Notes under the pieces: model-generated
Database searches by the model: none
What the model was told of the DNA's origin: nothing
What the model saw: the letters and a program-made list of their open reading frames with translations, nothing else
From: Paracoccus tibetensis
Lineage (GTDB): Bacteria; Pseudomonadota; Alphaproteobacteria; Rhodobacterales; Rhodobacteraceae
Length of the DNA: 64,000 nucleotides
Direction of reading: 5' to 3'
Assembly: GCF_900102505.1 (NCBI RefSeq)
Contig: NZ_FMVT01000001.1
Location: 62,001-126,000 of the forward strand
Translations under genes and position numbers: made by a program
Shown: positions 58,289-64,000 of the stretch, in pieces
How the letters are laid out: every line of letters begins with the position of its first letter
Position numbering within the stretch: position 1 is the stretch's first letter

Positions 58289-60080
58289 CGATATCGGTTG
58301 GCAGGTCCTTCCTGAAGGTGTCGGCAAAGCGGATCCCGTCGTAGCGCATGATCCCGCTCGATTTCCGGTCGGTGAAGCCCTTGCCTGTCTTAGGACTTCG
58401 CCAGTTGCGGCTCTTCTCCTTCAGGCGCCGAGATATGGTCTTGTCGCCCCACTGGCCTTCGCCGCGACGGTCGAGCCAGAAGTTGAACGCGGCCACGAGG
58501 TCCTTCGTGTAGAGGCTATCGGCCGGATCACCGCTGACGACGCAGGCGGTGTCGAGGAACATGCCGATCGGGTCTGACTCCTCGCGGTACTCGCGGGTGG
58601 CATCGAGGACGGCTGCCGGCTCCTGGAGTCCGCTTACGAGGTAGGACTGAAGCCCCTCGACCAGCCAGTTGAGGATGCCGGACCGCTCGGCCCAGAGCTT
58701 GTCGCCGAGGTTCGGGTCACGCTCGTGCTTCGGGATCTGGACGTCGAATGGCACCAGGAGCACACGGCGCCAGATCCCGTCATCGAGGCCGCGGATCTCG
58801 GGCTTGTGGTTGCCGCTGATCGTCAGCTTGAAGATCGGCTTCACCTCGACGAAGTCGCTGTGGAGCGCACGGATCAGCATTGGCTCACCTCCGGTCAGCT
58901 CCTTGATGATGCCTTCCTGCAGCTTCTCCCCCTCTTCAGGCTCCGAGGCCCGGACGAAGCGGGCGCCCATCAGCGGAACGAGGTCGGGCGTGGCGTCTCC
59001 GCCGCCACGCCTGTTGCGGCCGGTCAGAGACTCGATCTTGGCGGTGCTGGCATAGTCTCCCATCATCCGGGCGATCAGGTCGACGAGGACTGACTTTCCG
59101 TTCGCGCCGCCGCCGTAGAAGAAACACAGCTTCTGCTCGCCAGTCAGCGCCGTCATGCTCAGGCCGAGCCAGCGCTGAAGGAAGCCTCGCATCTCGGGCT
59201 GCGGCTGGACCCGTTGCAGGTAGGCGTCGAAGATCGGGCAGGTGGCGCGGGGATCGAATTCGACCGGCATGATCTTGGTGGCGTAGAGGTCGCGGGCGTG
59301 CTCGAGCAGCTGCACCGTGCCGGCCGGGCCGAAGCCCATGTCGCCGGTTGGATCGACGGAAAAGCGCAGCACCCCGGAGGCGCAGTTGACATCGAGCGGC
59401 TGTGCGTCGAGCAAGTCCAGCGGCCGCGCCAGGCTCGTTTGCGCCTCGGTCATCGCAGCCTGGATACGGGCCGTGTTGCCCGAGGTCCTCGCAAAGCCTC
59501 TATGATCCTTCCGCTTGCTGGTAAGCACCTTCTCGAGGTTCGCCAAGTCCGCCAGGCGCGCCGAAAGCGTGTCGCGCTCGGTACGCGCCGCCTCGGCCTC
59601 CTCGCCGCCTCGCGAGATGACGTCGTCGAGCTCACGGGCGCGAATCCGGACCGCGCGCAGCTGGCCGAGCTTCTCCATCTGCCATTCCTCGAGGACGAGG
59701 TAGGGCACTTCCTGCTCGATCAGGGAGCTGAGCTTCTGCGCCCGGCGGCGCGCCTCGATCTCGTCCGCGTCCTTCTGCCAGCGGGTGCCGGACCAGACGA
59801 ACCAGCCGACCCGAGGCACCCACAGGACGTCCTCGCCGAAGTGGCAGTAGAAGCGCTGCCCGTTGCCAAAGTCGTTCAGGGGGAAATGGGCGCAGTCGCG
59901 AGGAGGATTCGGGCCATCGGCATCAGGGGGCGCGGGGGTGTCCGAGTTGTAGCTGGCGCCGGGATCCTGTGGGTCCGGCTGCTGGTCGCCCTCGTCCGGC
60001 AGGTCCATATCCTCGGGCAGATCCACTGTCTCACCTGCGGCCATGGCCGCGCGCACCTTCTCGATACCGTCGTTGCTCAT
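58251..60080 (-). CDS. SF3 (P4-type/D5) helicase of phage replication
   Basis: A 609-residue phage helicase. An N-terminal DUF-type domain is followed by the D5_N domain (about 200-300) and the SF3 helicase with Walker A FFYGGGANGKSVLVDLIARM near 315-334, the VPLMGARFVRASEPEEGEKL Walker B-like region and NHKPEIRGLDDGIWRRVLLV sensor segment. It is the replicative helicase for the phage, paired with the primase gene upstream (start/stop overlap at 60080). Confidence 0.9.
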   Translation of the reverse strand: MSNDGIEKVRAAMAAGETVDLPEDMDLPDEGDQQPDPQDPGASYNSDTPAPPDADGPNPPRDCAHFPLNDFGNGQRFYCHFGEDVLWVPRVGWFVWSGTRWQKDADEIEARRRAQKLSSLIEQEVPYLVLEEWQMEKLGQLRAVRIRARELDDVISRGGEEAEAARTERDTLSARLADLANLEKVLTSKRKDHRGFARTSGNTARIQAAMTEAQTSLARPLDLLDAQPLDVNCASGVLRFSVDPTGDMGFGPAGTVQLLEHARDLYATKIMPVEFDPRATCPIFDAYLQRVQPQPEMRGFLQRWLGLSMTALTGEQKLCFFYGGGANGKSVLVDLIARMMGDYASTAKIESLTGRNRRGGGDATPDLVPLMGARFVRASEPEEGEKLQEGIIKELTGGEPMLIRALHSDFVEVKPIFKLTISGNHKPEIRGLDDGIWRRVLLVPFDVQIPKHERDPNLGDKLWAERSGILNWLVEGLQSYLVSGLQEPAAVLDATREYREESDPIGMFLDTACVVSGDPADSLYTKDLVAAFNFWLDRRGEGQWGDKTISRRLKEKSRNWRSPKTGKGFTDRKSSGIMRYDGIRFADTFRKDLPTDIDGHVTWTGARRG

Positions 60081-61222
60081 CAGTCCCCCTTGCAGACGGG
60101 TTCTGCGCCCATCAGCAGGTCGTTCATGTCGATGCCATCGCCCGGGTGGACGATCTTGGCGGTGAGGCCGCGGCGCAGCGCCATCGCACGACGCAGGCCA
60201 GCCTGAAGCTTCGCCTTGGTCAGCTTGGGCTCGCTGTCGCCATCCTGGACGTAGACGAGGTGCTTCACGCTCGCCGGGGGCACGAAGGCCTCCTGGTCCG
60301 TCAGGTCGGGAATACCGGCGTACTTCAGGCCGGGGCCAAGCTTGCGGGCGCCGGCCATGTTGCCGAGGTCGACGCCTGCCCAGTAACCGGTTCGGCCGCG
60401 CGGCCCCCCGATCATCGCGGACATCGTGGTCTCGATGCCCTCGGCCATAATAAGGTGCTCCATCTCGATCGGCGTATGGATGCGGATGGCGCCACCCTTC
60501 TTGCTGCCATAGACCTTCTTCGACGGCAGCAGCTCGTCCGGCTTCTTCGGGTGCCGTGCAACGACCTTGCCCTTAGGCTGGTCCAGGTCGATCCAAGTCC
60601 GGTGCACGCCTGTGATGCTGTGGTCGGGGCCCTGGATGGCCGCCAGCATGGCAGGGCCCTCATGCACCGTCACATATTCGCCGCGCCGGCTGTCGTCTGC
60701 CACGACCAGGCGCGCGGCCGGTTCGTACCGGAAGCAGCGGGGCAGCCGGGCGTTTGCGCGTACGGTGAGGCCGCGCCGCGCCAAGTAATCCACGACCAGC
60801 GTCCCATCGGCAGGCAGCGCATAATTCCAGATCTCGCGCGCCTGGCGGATGGCAAGGCACCGACGGCGCTCGGCCTCGGCCTCTCGCTCGCGCTTGTGCG
60901 CCGCCGCCCGCCGCGCCTGCTCGGCCCGCTGCTCTCGAGTCAGCTCCTGCGGCGCGCCGACAAGCCAGTCCAGGGCAGCCGGGAAGTCGAGGCCAAGCAC
61001 CAGGCGCACCAGCGCGACCTGATCACCCTTGGCTTCGCAGCGGCGGCAAAGGAAGACGGCCTTCTGCAGGTTCACGCCAAAGCGGTCCGTGCCGCCGCAG
61101 CTCGGGCAGGGCCCGACCAGTTCTGCGCCAGCGCGCCGCAGCGAAGGAATGGCGAGCCGATCGACGAGCTCATTCATCGGCACCTGGTGGGCCAGCTGCA
61201 GGCGACCATCGTCACGCGTCAT
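60080..61222 (-). CDS. Phage DNA primase with zinc finger and Toprim domain
   Basis: A 380-residue primase. CPSCGGTDRFGVNLQKAVFL with CRRCEAKGD is the CHC2-type zinc finger, and LVLGLDFPAALDWLVG is the typical linker. A Toprim domain lies in the C-terminal half (HLIMAEGIETTMSAMIGGPR, then WAGVDLGNMAGARKL, VYVQDGDSEPK with the DxD pair). Makes RNA primers for phage replication. It overlaps both neighbours. Confidence 0.9.
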   Translation of the reverse strand: MTRDDGRLQLAHQVPMNELVDRLAIPSLRRAGAELVGPCPSCGGTDRFGVNLQKAVFLCRRCEAKGDQVALVRLVLGLDFPAALDWLVGAPQELTREQRAEQARRAAAHKREREAEAERRRCLAIRQAREIWNYALPADGTLVVDYLARRGLTVRANARLPRCFRYEPAARLVVADDSRRGEYVTVHEGPAMLAAIQGPDHSITGVHRTWIDLDQPKGKVVARHPKKPDELLPSKKVYGSKKGGAIRIHTPIEMEHLIMAEGIETTMSAMIGGPRGRTGYWAGVDLGNMAGARKLGPGLKYAGIPDLTDQEAFVPPASVKHLVYVQDGDSEPKLTKAKLQAGLRRAMALRRGLTAKIVHPGDGIDMNDLLMGAEPVCKGD

Positions 61223-61517
61223 CGCTCGCCTCCTCCGCCGGTTGCCGGGCCAGCAGGAGCTTCGAAAACTCGCGCCGCGGGAGCGCGATCAGTCGCAAGG
61301 CCGAGGCAACGTTCAGTTCGATCCCGGCGCGCGCGGCGATGGTCTGGCCGTCCTTGCTGTCCAGGTAGCGGCGGGCTGCCTCGAGGACTCGGCCGCCGCC
61401 CTGCGGAGATCTTGCCTTGCGATCATGCTCGGCGTTGAAGTCGCTGATCGCGGAGAGGAGCACGGACGCCCAAAGACGCCGGCAAGCCGCCGCATGGTGT
61501 CCGCTGCGCAGAGTCAC
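61212..61517 (-). CDS. Small early phage protein
   Basis: A 101-residue protein read from GTG 61517, which overlaps the previous stop as GTGA. The helical region RRYLDSKDGQTIAARAGIEL and ALPRREFSKLLLARQPAEEA is protein-like. The open frame extends further but that part is antisense-like. No family recognised; part of the early leftward operon. Confidence 0.6.
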   Translation of the reverse strand: MTLRSGHHAAACRRLWASVLLSAISDFNAEHDRKARSPQGGGRVLEAARRYLDSKDGQTIAARAGIELNVASALRLIALPRREFSKLLLARQPAEEASDDA

Positions 61518-61810
61518 TTCACGCCCCGGGCTGCGTCCCAGTAGGCGCCGAGCGCCCACCGGTCGAACTCGTTCATGGCGTCTGCCAGCTGATGCGCTGC
61601 ACCGCGATGCAGCCGCGCGTCCGGGTGGACGCTTGCGGCGCATGCGATCAGCGGCTCGAGGCAGGGCAGGGGGCTCGCGCGCTCGGCGCAGGTGCTGACG
61701 ATTTCCTCCAGCATGCGGTGATCTTGCGAGTTGATGATCAGCGGCGGACGGGAGAGGACTCCGAGGCCATGGATCAGTGCGCGGTCCCAGTGGGTGAGCT
61801 TCAACGACAT
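61514..61810 (-). CDS. Small early phage protein
   Basis: A 98-residue protein (SLKLTHWDRALIHGLGVLSR, then AERASPLPCLEPLIACAASV, MNEFDRWALGAYWDAARG), helical with two or three Cys. Linked by overlap to the next gene. Unknown function. Confidence 0.65.
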   Translation of the reverse strand: MSLKLTHWDRALIHGLGVLSRPPLIINSQDHRMLEEIVSTCAERASPLPCLEPLIACAASVHPDARLHRGAAHQLADAMNEFDRWALGAYWDAARGVK

Positions 61811-61813
61811 GGC

Positions 61814-62101
61814 TCACGCCTCCAGGTCGGCGCGGCTGCAGACCGGCCAGGTTGCGCGGCGCACGGCATCAAAAAGCTTTTCACCAGCCGCCTGCATCTC
61901 GAACTGGTCGAGGGGCGTGCAAGACATGCGATCGGCAAACTCATGCAAGGCGACTCGCAGTGGATCGTCAGGCGGAAATTCTCGATCTACCGCGATCACC
62001 GTGAGACGCAGCGCACCGGGTTCCGGCGTGCCGAGCTTTGCCTGCATGGCCACGGCGAGCGTGAAGCGCATGGCTGCAATTCTGCGGTGCGGGGTCTGCA
62101 T
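61814..62101 (-). CDS. Small early phage protein
   Basis: A 95-residue protein (RRIAAMRFTLAVAMQAKLGT, then REFPPDDPLRVALHEFADRM). GAGG precedes the ATG. Three bases separate its stop from the next start. Unknown function. Confidence 0.6.
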   Translation of the reverse strand: MQTPHRRIAAMRFTLAVAMQAKLGTPEPGALRLTVIAVDREFPPDDPLRVALHEFADRMSCTPLDQFEMQAAGEKLFDAVRRATWPVCSRADLEA

Positions 62102-62122
62102 GCTCGCCTCATCAGGTTGGAC

Positions 62123-62161
62123 CCGGGGCGCCGATCGGGAGGAGGGATGCCGGCGCCCCGG
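62123..62161. repeat. Strong 10-bp inverted repeat in an early intergenic gap
   Basis: CCGGGGCGCC (62123-62132) and GGCGCCCCGG (62152-62161) with a 19-base loop, 20 bases upstream of the 95-residue gene on the minus strand. There is no T-run. It could be an mRNA structure or a binding site. Confidence 0.5.
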
Positions 62162-62209
62162 TAGCCGCGCAGAGGGGCCGCGCGGATGGGGAAGAAAAGG
62201 ACGCGGCGG

Positions 62210-62455
62210 TCAGGCCGCCGCGCCAGTGGTCGGCGCGAAGCAGTCAGGCACCGAAACGGTTGAAGTTTGCCCCACCGCCTTGCGGCAGCTCTCGGCCGGG
62301 CCAGCCGCAGGTTCCACGATCTCGGTGTTCCGACACCCGAGGCGGCCGAGATCGTAGCGGGGTGCACCGAACGCCGTTGCCAGCGCCAGCGGCCAGGTGC
62401 TGCGACCCGACCGGACTCCCCGCCCCGGGCAACCTGAAAGCCCGACGCCCATCAT
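62210..62455 (-). CDS. Small early phage protein
   Basis: An 81-residue protein whose ATG overlaps the previous stop (ATGATG). Sequence has WPLALATAFGAPRYDLGRLG and then CRNTEIVEPAAGPAESCRKA. Unknown function; the overlap is the main evidence. Confidence 0.5.
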   Translation of the reverse strand: MMGVGLSGCPGRGVRSGRSTWPLALATAFGAPRYDLGRLGCRNTEIVEPAAGPAESCRKAVGQTSTVSVPDCFAPTTGAAA

Positions 62456-62787
62456 TTTCCGGTCATGATCTCGACGTAGCGCGGCAGGGTCCGCACCGCA
62501 TGGTCGACGTGATGCCCGTACGGGGAGCAGTTCCCGTCGAACCAGTTGCAGGCGGTCTGGAACGTGACGTCGAAATGGACCGCGCAGATCTCGCGACTGG
62601 AGAAGCTGCTGATCATTAGCAGCGACCAGCGGCGCAGGAACGCCTCGCGGTCCGGGTTGATCCGGTGATGGACACGGCGCGCAGCCTCTCGACTGCGGCC
62701 GCGCCCCTCGAAGGGGCTGACATGGGACTTTTCAGAACGCAGTCGGCTAGGCTGCGTCGGACGCAGTGTCGGACGAGGATTGTGCAT
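62452..62787 (-). CDS. Small early phage protein with helix-turn-helix-like part
   Basis: A 111-residue protein. The C-terminal half SSREICAVHFDVTFQTACNW followed by FDGNCSPYGHHVDHAVRTLP has the look of a helix-turn-helix domain with a wing, as seen in small rhodobacterial phage proteins. AAGAGA precedes the ATG. It overlaps the Cro-like gene by 41 bases. Possible regulator of early transcription. Confidence 0.62.
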   Translation of the reverse strand: MHNPRPTLRPTQPSRLRSEKSHVSPFEGRGRSREAARRVHHRINPDREAFLRRWSLLMISSFSSREICAVHFDVTFQTACNWFDGNCSPYGHHVDHAVRTLPRYVEIMTGK

Positions 62788-63013
62788 GAGAGGTCTCTTG
62801 GTTGGAGGAATTTGCAGCACGGGAACTGGTGACCCAGGCTTCGAAATCCACGGCGCCTCCGGTTGCCGCCTTAATGGCTGCAGCCATGTCGATGCTCGGC
62901 GACGCAACGCCGCGTACGAGCCGCGAGATGGTCGCCTGAGTAACACCCACACGAGAGGCAAAATCCTCCTGTCGGGTACCGCTTGCGCGCAGATATTCGC
63001 CAAGTGTCATCAT
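62747..63013 (-). CDS. Cro-like repressor
   Basis: An 88-residue Cro/CI-type helix-turn-helix protein: TLGEYLRASGTRQEDFASRV then GVTQATISRLVRGVASPSID is the HTH_XRE signature, with the recognition helix QATISRLVRG. It is divergent from the CI gene, and the intergenic segment holds two palindromes. It starts the leftward early operon. Confidence 0.85.
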   Translation of the reverse strand: MMTLGEYLRASGTRQEDFASRVGVTQATISRLVRGVASPSIDMAAAIKAATGGAVDFEAWVTSSRAANSSNQETSHAQSSSDTASDAA

Positions 63014-63023
63014 GAGGTAAGTG

Positions 63024-63073
63024 TATGCGCGACACGCATATGCCGGTCAAGCATAAAAATACGCCGGGCGTAT
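63024..63073. promoter_or_regulatory. CI/Cro switch operators
   Basis: TATGCG-CGACA-CGCATA (63024-63040) and ATACGCC-G-GGCGTAT (63059-63073) are near-perfect and perfect palindromes with (T)ATGCG/CGCATA or ATACGCC half-sites, in the space between the divergent Cro and CI genes. Typical of lambdoid-type switch regions. Confidence 0.75.
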
Positions 63074-63108
63074 TCGACTTGCCGTGGGTTCCGCATGAGA
63101 ATGACGCG

Positions 63109-63438
63109 ATGAACAACATCGCGCGGTTACGGAAAGCACGAGGCTTGAGGCAGAACGACTTGGCCGACATGGTCGGGGTCACACAGCCGCACATTTCCAG
63201 GATAGAAAAGGGAGATGAGGGGCCGCCGTTGGCGCTTTTTCGACAAATTGCAGACGCCCTGCAGGTGCAGCTACCAGCGCTCTTTACTGACGAACGGACG
63301 GAAGTCGAAGAGGTGTTGATCTCGGTCTTCCGTGATCTTCCTGAGTCGCGTCGGCAGGCATGGCTTGAGATGGCACGCCTCGTTCAGATCGAAGCACAAG
63401 TAGCCGCTCAAGAAGCTGATCCAGCGAGCCATCGCTGA
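63109..63438 (+). CDS. Prophage CI-like repressor
   Basis: A 109-residue XRE-family regulator: NNIARLRKARGLRQNDLADM and VGVTQPHISRIEKGDEGPPL is the helix-turn-helix, and a short helical C-terminus (DLPESRRQAWLEMARLVQIE) follows. No LexA-like autoprotease domain, so induction by RecA cleavage is not expected. ATG 63109 preferred to 63025, which would lie inside the operator. Confidence 0.83.
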   Translation: MNNIARLRKARGLRQNDLADMVGVTQPHISRIEKGDEGPPLALFRQIADALQVQLPALFTDERTEVEEVLISVFRDLPESRRQAWLEMARLVQIEAQVAAQEADPASHR

Positions 63439-63586
63439 GCGATCGCACGATGTGAGCAAATTCACTACTTTCTTGCGGCATCTCATCCCCTCAATTGCAA
63501 GTAGAACGATAAGCGAACATCGACAGTGGCAGCAACCCGCCACGGTCGGGTGAGTTGCCTCTCCCATGACTGCCTCTAAGTAGAAA

Positions 63587-63639
63587 TATGCGTAACAGGA
63601 ATAAATATCCTTGACGCGCATATACCCTACAAGCATGTT
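63587..63639 (+). promoter_or_regulatory. Possible CI-regulated promoter of the plus-strand genes
   Basis: TTGACG at 63611-63616 is a good -35; a weak -10 (CATGTT) lies 17 bases on. CGCATA (63617-63622) follows the -35 directly, and TATGCG lies at 63587-63592. This mirrors the half-sites at the CI/Cro region. Confidence 0.45.
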
Positions 63640-63672
63640 TGCTCCTATCGCAACCCGATGGAGCCCACGGCC

Positions 63673-63882
63673 ATGCCCTACGCCGACCAGCAGCGTTCCC
63701 AAGCCCTTCAGGCTAAAGCGCGCTTCCTCGTGACCCACCCCGAGCTGGCAGCAGCCGCCGGGCCCTTCATCCGCCGCGCCGCCTGGAGCATCCTTGTCAG
63801 CGAGCGCGGATCAACCCCGCGCCAACGGCACCGCGCCGCCAACACCACCAGCCCGGCCGATCCGGAAGGCGGTGCGGCATGA
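63673..63882 (+). CDS. Small phage protein
   Basis: A 69-residue protein (YADQQRSQALQAKARFLVTH then PELAAAAGPFIRRAAWSILV). ATG 63673 follows GGAG by 9 bases; an ATG 15 bases earlier is possible. Its stop overlaps the next start (ATGA). Unknown function. Confidence 0.6.
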   Translation: MPYADQQRSQALQAKARFLVTHPELAAAAGPFIRRAAWSILVSERGSTPRQRHRAANTTSPADPEGGAA

Positions 63883-64000
63883 GCGCGGATCCCGATCTGC
63901 GGCAGCGCCGCCTGGACGATGATGACGACACCGGCAGCTTTGCTCGCGGTCTCTACTCCGCCTTCCTCATCTACGCTCTGGGCGCGGTGATCGTCTGGAT
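63879..64000 (+). CDS. Phage protein, 5' part only (cut by window edge)
   Basis: ATG 63879 overlaps the previous stop. The visible 40 residues are an acidic segment (SADPDLRQRRLDDDDDTGSF) followed by the start of a membrane helix (LYSAFLIYALGAVIVW). The rest is outside the window. Confidence 0.55.
   Translation, partial: MSADPDLRQRRLDDDDDTGSFARGLYSAFLIYALGAVIVW

Larger units (their letters stand above)
32869..64000. mobile_element. HK97-like siphophage prophage (right end outside window)
   Basis: A nearly complete temperate phage: repressor/Cro pair, replication genes, HNH, small and large terminase, portal, ClpP-like protease, HK97 capsid, connector, adaptor, tail completion, major tail protein, tail chaperones, tape measure, tail tip, tail spike, holin and amidase, in canonical order. 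Lytic genes are all on the minus strand; CI and the genes beyond it are on plus. No integrase, excisionase or right attachment site is seen within the window. All structural genes are full length and in frame, so the phage might be functional. Confidence 0.93.

Overview
The window looks like a chromosome segment of a high-GC alphaproteobacterium of the Rhodobacteraceae, perhaps Paracoccus or a relative. The evidence is the strongly GC-biased coding DNA, a FYDLN_acid (TIGR02300) protein, an ImuA-ImuB-DnaE2 mutasome behind a GAAC-N7-GAAC LexA box, and a prophage whose small proteins resemble rhodobacterial ones. The genus is an inference.

Layout. 1-3407 is core chromosome: a YihY/BrkB membrane protein, a GntR regulator, a YgjP-like metallopeptidase, a FYDLN_acid protein and tRNA-Ala(GGC). 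3390-16984 is an integrated genomic island. It is bounded by an exact 18-bp duplication of the tRNA 3' end, has TGCTGATAGC-type candidate arm sites just inside each end, and carries a tyrosine integrase at its right end. Its cargo is a membrane-anchored pentapeptide-repeat protein, a secreted protein with a four-helix membrane partner, small phage-like genes, a serine recombinase beside imperfect repeats of about 190-210 bp, small secreted proteins, and two genes broken by in-frame stops. 16985-32563 is core again: a TetR-controlled RND efflux operon, the SOS mutasome, a cytochrome b561-YceI fusion followed by a free YceI, a cardiolipin synthase-like protein and a HisKA_2-type histidine kinase.

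From about 32.6-32.9 kb to beyond the right edge lies a lambda/HK97-like siphophage prophage. Its lytic genes read leftwards from a divergent Cro/CI pair at 63.0 kb: small early genes, primase, SF3 helicase, a possible late regulator, HNH nuclease, terminases, portal, protease, capsid, connectors, tail, tail spike, holin and endolysin. No phage integrase or right attachment site is inside the window, so the phage is cut by the edge.

Several genes in the prophage run against the lytic operon and look like lysogenic cargo: a 319-residue protein of unknown function between the small lysis-region genes and the endolysin, a 120-residue secreted protein inside the tail module, and two small proteins flanking the HNH gene. 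The most unusual DNA is at 57.69-58.02 kb. There, AGGGAG motifs on the left and CTCCCT motifs on the right surround a CG-repeat/CATATG palindrome, next to the replication genes. Similar TATGCG/CGCATA half-sites recur at the CI/Cro switch, which suggests a shared replication or repressor-binding system.
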